Source: Nitrospira sp. | Lineage (GTDB): Bacteria > Nitrospirota > Nitrospiria > Nitrospirales > Nitrospiraceae | Length of the DNA stretch: 64,000 nucleotides | Assembly (NCBI GenBank): GCA_024998565.1 | Contig: JACOEM010000016.1 | Span: forward strand, 1-64,000 | Direction: 5' to 3' | The notes under the pieces: generated by a model | What the model was told of the DNA's origin: nothing | Database searches by the model: none | Seen by the model: the letters and a program-made list of their open reading frames with translations, nothing else | Position numbers and translations under genes: made by a program | Shown: piece after piece, positions 56,121 to 64,000 of the stretch | Numbering within the stretch: the first letter of the stretch is position 1 | Layout: each line of letters opens with the position of its first letter

Positions 56121-57362
56121 TCAACGGGAAAAACCACCGGGGCTCGGGGCCTGCGCGACGGCCTGCGGACGCCACCGCAGGGCCGGAGCCACCGTCATCG
56201 CTGCGGCGGCACTCACGACCGCCAATCCCACGAACCCGAACAGGAACGTGCCCGTACTTTCCCGCAGCAACCCGAACCCGATGGGCACCAGGAACCCGCC
56301 GATCCCGCCGGCCGCGCCCACCAGGCCGGACGCCAGACCGATGTCCTTTGGAAACCACTCGGAGACGATTTGAAAAATCACCCCGTTCCCGAACCCCATC
56401 ACGGCAATCGTCACCACCAGCAATCCTACGGCCCAGGGTAACGCCGGAAGCGACCCCGCCAGCACCGTCATCGAAGCGAGTGCAATAAACACCCCGACCA
56501 GCACCGGCAGCCCGCCCCATCGATCCGCCACATATCCGCCGACCGGACGAATCAAACTTCCTGTGAACCCGCAGAGCGCGGCGATGGAACCACCGACGAT
56601 CGGATCGCTCCCATACTGATCGTGCAACAATACCGGGAGAAAACTCGTCAGCCCGACGAATCCGCCGAACGTGACACCGTAAATCATACAAAGCCAATAC
56701 ACCGACGGCACCCGCGCCATCGCCCAGGCCGCCTGCCACCAGGCCCCCTCTCCTGCCGTGCGCACAGTCGGCTCGCTCTGCACCACAGTGGTAAAGAGAC
56801 CGATCGCGATCAGAATGGGGACGGCCATGATTCCGCACGCCCAGTGCCATCCGAGCGCCGTTTCCCATCGCGGAGCGAGCAGCAGCACCAACACGGTCCC
56901 GATATTCCCCGAGGCCACCAGGCCCAACACCAGACCTTGATGGGTCGCGGGATAGGCCCGGCTGGCCACCGGCATGGCCACCGCAAAACTCGCCCCTCCG
57001 GCACCAAGCAGGAGCGCAATGCCGAGGAGCTCCACATAACTCCGCCCTCCGAGCGCCGCCCAGATGACCGCGAGCAGTTGAAGGCCCAACACCAGCAGAC
57101 CGGTCCGCTTCGCCCCATACCAGTCACAGGCCCAGCCGGCGGCAATTCGCAGCACCGCGCCGCCCAACAACGGCAGGGCCACAAGCACACTCTGTTGGGT
57201 CGCGGTCAGCCCGAGTTCCTGCCCGATCGCCACGGCCAAGGCCCCGAACAGCAGCCACACCATGAAACTCACGGTGAGATGCAACCAGGCGCCGGCCAGG
57301 GTCGGCCAATGTCCGCTGCGCAAGGCTACCGCCAACGTGCTGAGGCTCATTAACGACTTCAT
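56121..57362 (-). CDS. narK: NarK-type nitrate/nitrite transporter (MFS)
   Basis: 413 residues with 12 predicted helices. NarK/NasA features include the Arg in helix 2 (GGAVLRIAAGWACDWYGAKRTG), the nitrate-signature-like Gly-rich segments GNIGTVLVLLLAPRW and SGLVGAAGGIGGFLVP in helices 5 and 11, and a second Arg in SLIRPVGGYVADRWGG. In Nitrospira such a porter would move nitrite in and nitrate out, linked to nitrite oxidation; direction is inferred. It starts about 200 bases from the divergent rpoH gene. Confidence 0.85.
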   Translation of the reverse strand: MKSLMSLSTLAVALRSGHWPTLAGAWLHLTVSFMVWLLFGALAVAIGQELGLTATQQSVLVALPLLGGAVLRIAAGWACDWYGAKRTGLLVLGLQLLAVIWAALGGRSYVELLGIALLLGAGGASFAVAMPVASRAYPATHQGLVLGLVASGNIGTVLVLLLAPRWETALGWHWACGIMAVPILIAIGLFTTVVQSEPTVRTAGEGAWWQAAWAMARVPSVYWLCMIYGVTFGGFVGLTSFLPVLLHDQYGSDPIVGGSIAALCGFTGSLIRPVGGYVADRWGGLPVLVGVFIALASMTVLAGSLPALPWAVGLLVVTIAVMGFGNGVIFQIVSEWFPKDIGLASGLVGAAGGIGGFLVPIGFGLLRESTGTFLFGFVGLAVVSAAAAMTVAPALRWRPQAVAQAPSPGGFSR

Positions 57363-57565
57363 TCCGCGCCGGCTGTGTCCATGTCATCCGTGTGGTTTTT
57401 CAGCATCATCCACGCACTATACGAGGCGCGATTTCAGAGACGCAAGGGACGCGCGGGCAAGCCGGCCTATCACGTTGTTGCCTGGCACCCGACATCTGGT
57501 ATAGTCAGCCCTTGCTCGGAATTCATGATGAGCGTCCTGGCTGGTAGCCCACGGTTTCAACCCCT

Positions 57566-58588
57566 ATGACACAGCGCGAACACACGCACAACTCGGATTC
57601 TCACGCAGACCTGGACGAAGACACCGACGCCATCGAACCCGAGGCCCTTGAGCCGACGGACGAAGAGGTCACGGAGGAACATGACGCAGCCGACCACCAG
57701 CCGTCAAAGGAACCGCAGGAGGCCCCGCTCTCAACCTCCCTGGTCCCGGTCACCACGCTCCAGCAATACCTGACAGAAATCCGTCGTTATCCCTACCTGA
57801 GCAAAGAAGAAGAACTCCGGCTCTTCGAGGAATATCAGCTCAGGGGCAGTCGCGATGCGGCCATGAAGCTCATCCTGGCCAACCTGCGGGTCTCCGTCTC
57901 CATTGCGTCGGAGTACCTGCATACCGGCGCCGACCACATGGATTTGATTCAGGAGGGCAACGTCGGCCTGCTCCAGGCGATCAAAAAATTCGACCCCACG
58001 AAGAACGTCCGCTTTTATGCCTACGCGGCCTGGTGGGCAAGGGCCTACATTCTCCGGTACCTGCTGAATACCTACCGATTGATCAAAGTCGGCACGACCC
58101 AGGACCAGCGCAAGCTCTTCTACAATCTGAAAAAGGAAAAGGCCAAGCTCGAACGGGAAGGCTTCGCGCCCGACAGCAAGTTGCTGGCGGATCGCCTCAA
58201 CGTGCGCGAACGCGATGTCATCGAGATGGATCAGCGGCTGGGCAGCTGGGAACTGTCGCTCGATCAACCCATCGGCCAGGAAAACGATGGCACGCTGATG
58301 GATATCCTGCCTGCGCATGAGCAGCCGGCGGACGAACGACTGGCCGATACCCAACTCAAGGCACTATTCCGGCGGAAGCTGGCCGAATTCACGAAGACCC
58401 TCGATGAGCGGGAAGAAGACATCCTGCGCAACCGCATTCTCTCCGAAACACCATTGACGCTGGAAGACATGGGCGCGAAATACGGCATCACCAAGGAACG
58501 CACCAGGCAGTTGGAGGCGCGAATCATCAAACGCCTCCGCGACTACATCAAGAAGGATGTGAAGGACTTTGACCGCCTTCGGATGTAG
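57566..58588 (+). CDS. rpoH: RNA polymerase sigma factor, RpoH type
   Basis: 340 residues. Regions 2 and 4 of sigma-70 factors are clear (NLRVSVSIASEYLHTGADHMDLIQEGNVGLLQAIKKFD in part: HMDLIQEGNVGLLQAIKKF; and GITKERTRQLEARIIKRLRD). Between them lies the RpoH box, TQDQRKLFYNLKKEK, specific to heat-shock sigma factors. An acidic extension of about 55 residues precedes the core. The downstream groESL genes are natural targets. No clear ribosome site precedes ATG 57566. The 58569 gene overlaps its end. Confidence 0.88.
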   Translation: MTQREHTHNSDSHADLDEDTDAIEPEALEPTDEEVTEEHDAADHQPSKEPQEAPLSTSLVPVTTLQQYLTEIRRYPYLSKEEELRLFEEYQLRGSRDAAMKLILANLRVSVSIASEYLHTGADHMDLIQEGNVGLLQAIKKFDPTKNVRFYAYAAWWARAYILRYLLNTYRLIKVGTTQDQRKLFYNLKKEKAKLEREGFAPDSKLLADRLNVRERDVIEMDQRLGSWELSLDQPIGQENDGTLMDILPAHEQPADERLADTQLKALFRRKLAEFTKTLDEREEDILRNRILSETPLTLEDMGAKYGITKERTRQLEARIIKRLRDYIKKDVKDFDRLRM

Positions 58589-60128
58589 GACGGCGGCCTT
58601 CTTCAGGATCGTCATCGCCGGCCTCATGCTGGCGGCGGTCGGCGAAACCGCTTCACCTGTCCGCGCACTGGCCGACTCTCCCATCACGCGGGAAAATGCC
58701 CGACCTGGCAACTCTGACTGGATCCTCACCGACCCGGCCGACCATGAGGTTGAAGGGTATGCCTCGGCCACCAGCATCCACCGCGGGGACACACTCCACT
58801 TCTACATCCATAGCACCGACCCACGCATCACCGTCGCTATCTACCGGATGGGGTGGTATGCGGGAGCCGGAGCCCGGTTGGTCCAAGGCGGCATTTCGCT
58901 GCCGGGAGTGCGACAACCGATGCCGACGGCGGACCCGGTCACCGGACTCATCGAATGCGATTGGCAGGTGTCCTACACGCTCAGCACGAACACGGAGGAC
59001 CCGGGCGAATGGCTCAGCGGCGTCTACCTCGCCAAGTTGACCGGCACGAGCAGCGGCAAACAAAGCTACATCATCTTCGTCATCAGAGAAGACAACCGGC
59101 CGGCCGACTTCTTGTTTCAATCCAGCGTCACAACATTCCAGGCCTACAACAACTGGGGCGGCAAATCGACCTACCCCTCGAACAGCCGCGATGAACTATG
59201 GGCGCGGAAAGTCTCGTTCAACCGTCCCTACGGCCGAAGCCAACATCCTCAGGGCGGCAGCGGCGTAGGTGCCGGAGAGTTCCTCACCGCCATGTCGATT
59301 CACCCGACCCGCTCCCTCTCGACCGCAGGGTGGGAATACAACATGGTCCGTTGGCTGGAGCGCAATGGCTACGACGTCACCTACAGCACCGATATCGACA
59401 CCCATAGCCGCTCAGGCTTCTGGAAGGGCCACAGGGCCTGGCTCTCGGTCGGCCACGATGAATACTGGTCCGATGCAATGCGGCGCCATGTGGAAGCGGC
59501 GCGCGACCAAGGGCTCAGCCTCGGCTTCTTCTCCGCCAATACCTGTTACTGGCAGATCCGGCTCGAACCCAGCCCTCTCACGACTGAACCCAATCGGACC
59601 ATGGTGTCCTACAAGGAGGTGGCTCTGACGGAGGATCCCTATGCCTTGGATGGCGATCCGTCCAACGACCACCGGATCACCGTTCAGTGGCGCGATCAGC
59701 CGCTCAACCGACCCGAACACAAGCTCATCGGCGTAATGTTCGAGACCGTCCCGGTGGATGGAGATGTGCTCATCACCCAGCCGTCTCATCCGCTGTTCAC
59801 TGGTATCCCCTTGCCCCCGGACCATCGCCTGCCCGGCCTGCTGGGGTACGAGATCGACCGGGCATTCCCGGAGGGACCGGCGGGGTTGGAGATCCTTGCC
59901 CATTCTCCCCACCAGCGGAATGGACAGGTCGTGTATGGCGATATGACCCTCTACCGAGCCCCGAGCGGGGCCCACGTGTTTGCGACAGGAACCATCCAGT
60001 GGAGTTGGGGCCTGGACGATTACAATGCGCCGGCGCTACGAACCGCCCGAACCAGTGAGGCCGCCCAACAGATCACCCGCAATATCCTGGAGCTACTGGC
60101 TCGGAAGACCCTCTCGGCTGCTCAATAA
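58569..60128 (+). CDS. Exported N,N-dimethylformamidase-beta-like protein
   Basis: 519 residues: signal segment (AFFRIVIAGLMLAAVGETASPVRA) and a large domain similar to the C-terminal part of dimethylformamidase large subunit: VEGYASATSIHRGDTLHFYI, IYRMGWYAGAGARLV, FQAYNNWGGKSTYP, VSFNRPYG, WLERNGYDVTYSTDID, and the SVGHDEYWSDAMR motif. Start is TTG 58569, overlapping rpoH by 20 bases; ATG 58626 would cut the signal. DMFase activity is not established for such proteins, which are common in secreted or cell-surface form. Confidence 0.72.
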   Translation: MTAFGCRTAAFFRIVIAGLMLAAVGETASPVRALADSPITRENARPGNSDWILTDPADHEVEGYASATSIHRGDTLHFYIHSTDPRITVAIYRMGWYAGAGARLVQGGISLPGVRQPMPTADPVTGLIECDWQVSYTLSTNTEDPGEWLSGVYLAKLTGTSSGKQSYIIFVIREDNRPADFLFQSSVTTFQAYNNWGGKSTYPSNSRDELWARKVSFNRPYGRSQHPQGGSGVGAGEFLTAMSIHPTRSLSTAGWEYNMVRWLERNGYDVTYSTDIDTHSRSGFWKGHRAWLSVGHDEYWSDAMRRHVEAARDQGLSLGFFSANTCYWQIRLEPSPLTTEPNRTMVSYKEVALTEDPYALDGDPSNDHRITVQWRDQPLNRPEHKLIGVMFETVPVDGDVLITQPSHPLFTGIPLPPDHRLPGLLGYEIDRAFPEGPAGLEILAHSPHQRNGQVVYGDMTLYRAPSGAHVFATGTIQWSWGLDDYNAPALRTARTSEAAQQITRNILELLARKTLSAAQ

Positions 60129-60297
60129 TCGGGATTTCGACTTCCTTCTGACTCCGACTTGAGCCCTTGGCGCAACCTTGCGGCGAGCTTTTCCAAAATA
60201 TAGTGGAAAGACTCAGAAAGCATGCCTTAGAGAATCAATAGCTTAGAGGCCATTACCCCATTGCATCTCACCGTAGAATAATTTTATAGTCCATCCA

Positions 60298-60325
60298 TTG
60301 ACTTGCCTCTTGCTAGCGCTATCTA
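60298..60325 (+). promoter_or_regulatory. Putative sigma-70 promoter of groESL
   Basis: TTGACT (60298-60303) and TATCTA (60320-60325) are 16 bases apart, about 115 bases before groES. The rest of the 311-base gap 60129-60439 holds no gene. No CIRCE (TTAGCACTC-N9-GAGTGCTAA) inverted repeat is present, and I see no convincing RpoH-type promoter. Confidence 0.4.
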
Positions 60326-60439
60326 TGTCTCGGGTTTACTGCAGGTAGCCCTTGCGGTAACACGTCAAAGCTGATTTACCAGCTTTCACACAACTGTACA
60401 TTAGGGCCTCGACGCTCATCACCAGAAGGAGGATTCGGT

Positions 60440-60742
60440 ATGGCTACGGAAGCGAAAGACAAGAAGTCCACGGCTGCGAAGAATTTTCAGCCGCTCGGTG
60501 ACCGTTTGTTCGTCACCTACACTGAGGAAATGGAACGGACCTCCGGCGGGATCTATGTCCCTGACTCTGCGAAGGAAAAGCCGCAGCGGGGTATCGTGCA
60601 GGCCATCGGAAAGAAGGTCGAGAACATCAAGGTCGGCGACCAGGTGTTGTTCGACAAGTATTCCGGCAGCAAGCTTCGGATCGAAGACGAAGAGTGCCTC
60701 ATCCTCAAGGAAGAAGACATCCTGGGCATTTTCACCCACTAA
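60440..60742 (+). CDS. groES: Co-chaperonin GroES
   Basis: 100 residues. Caps GroEL. Motifs: FQPLGDRLFVTYTEEMERTSGGIYVPDSAKEKPQ in part (PLGDRLFV, TSGGIYVPDSAKEKP), the mobile loop between them, GDQVLFDKYSG and the C-terminal EEDILGIF. A lysine-rich start of about 14 residues (KDKKSTAAK) precedes the usual N-terminus. AGAAGGAGG precedes ATG 60440. groEL follows after 59 bases. Confidence 0.97.
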   Translation: MATEAKDKKSTAAKNFQPLGDRLFVTYTEEMERTSGGIYVPDSAKEKPQRGIVQAIGKKVENIKVGDQVLFDKYSGSKLRIEDEECLILKEEDILGIFTH

Positions 60743-60789
60743 TTCTGTCTGACCCCCAAACACCTGAACAACGACTACTAGACGATTAA

Positions 60790-64000
<3,211 letters not shown>

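Overview
The window is bacterial chromosome, GC-rich and densely coded. It most likely comes from a nitrite-oxidising Nitrospira close to lineage I (Candidatus Nitrospira defluvii). The best evidence is the chlorite dismutase at 51454-52248. Counting its mature residues as in the characterised N. defluvii enzyme puts His160, Arg173 and Glu210 on the expected heme-pocket positions. A NarK-type nitrate/nitrite porter, abundant periplasmic and lipoproteins, NHL-propeller proteins and a split PurL/PurQ/PurS purine pathway fit that assignment. Species assignment is inference; no database was searched.

Layout. 1-220: the 5' end of a 16S rRNA gene on the minus strand with its leader and promoter. 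381-1409: a Tat-exported molybdopterin oxidoreductase. 1476-5558: a minus-strand operon (membrane protein, sterol-desaturase-type hydroxylase, GH3 acyl-amide synthetase, dipeptide epimerase) in which three of four genes carry a frameshift or nonsense lesion. 5769-11457: envelope proteins, RluE, a zinc metallopeptidase and a trypsin-like/PDZ protease. 11467-20340: housekeeping genes on the minus strand (ABC ATPase, rnhA, aroC, aspS, rluB, guaA, guaB). 20379-32893: a 12-NHL-repeat protein, scpAB, a pentapeptide-repeat protein, a Lon-like secreted peptidase, a histone-H1-like protein, a cupredoxin, a PqqD-methyltransferase fusion and a Ppx/GppA phosphatase. 32931-41763: recG, a TPR metallopeptidase, small hypothetical genes, a methyltransferase remnant, a TPR protein, a metal-site-deficient MBL protein and a redoxin.

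41954-45611 is the most unusual region. It is a compact minus-strand gene set resembling a lasso-peptide/RiPP cluster: B2-type Cys protease, PqqD-like recognition element, an unlisted 37-codon precursor gene, HprK-related kinase and an NTP_transf_5 nucleotidyltransferase. The precursor matches the spacing of the lasso leader motif and has an Asp at core position 8. No asparagine-synthetase-type lactam synthetase is present.

45679-57362 is a long co-directional run on the minus strand: narK, ribBA, ribH, nusB, purB, cld, purC, a small membrane gene, purS, purQ, purL, purF. Chlorite dismutase is translationally coupled to purB. 57566-62442 on the plus strand holds an RpoH-type sigma factor, a secreted dimethylformamidase-like protein, groES and groEL. 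groEL converges on a GlnE-type gene with overlapping stop codons, and the likely groEL terminator lies inside the glnE 3' coding sequence. No CRISPR array, tRNA gene or intact insertion sequence was seen.
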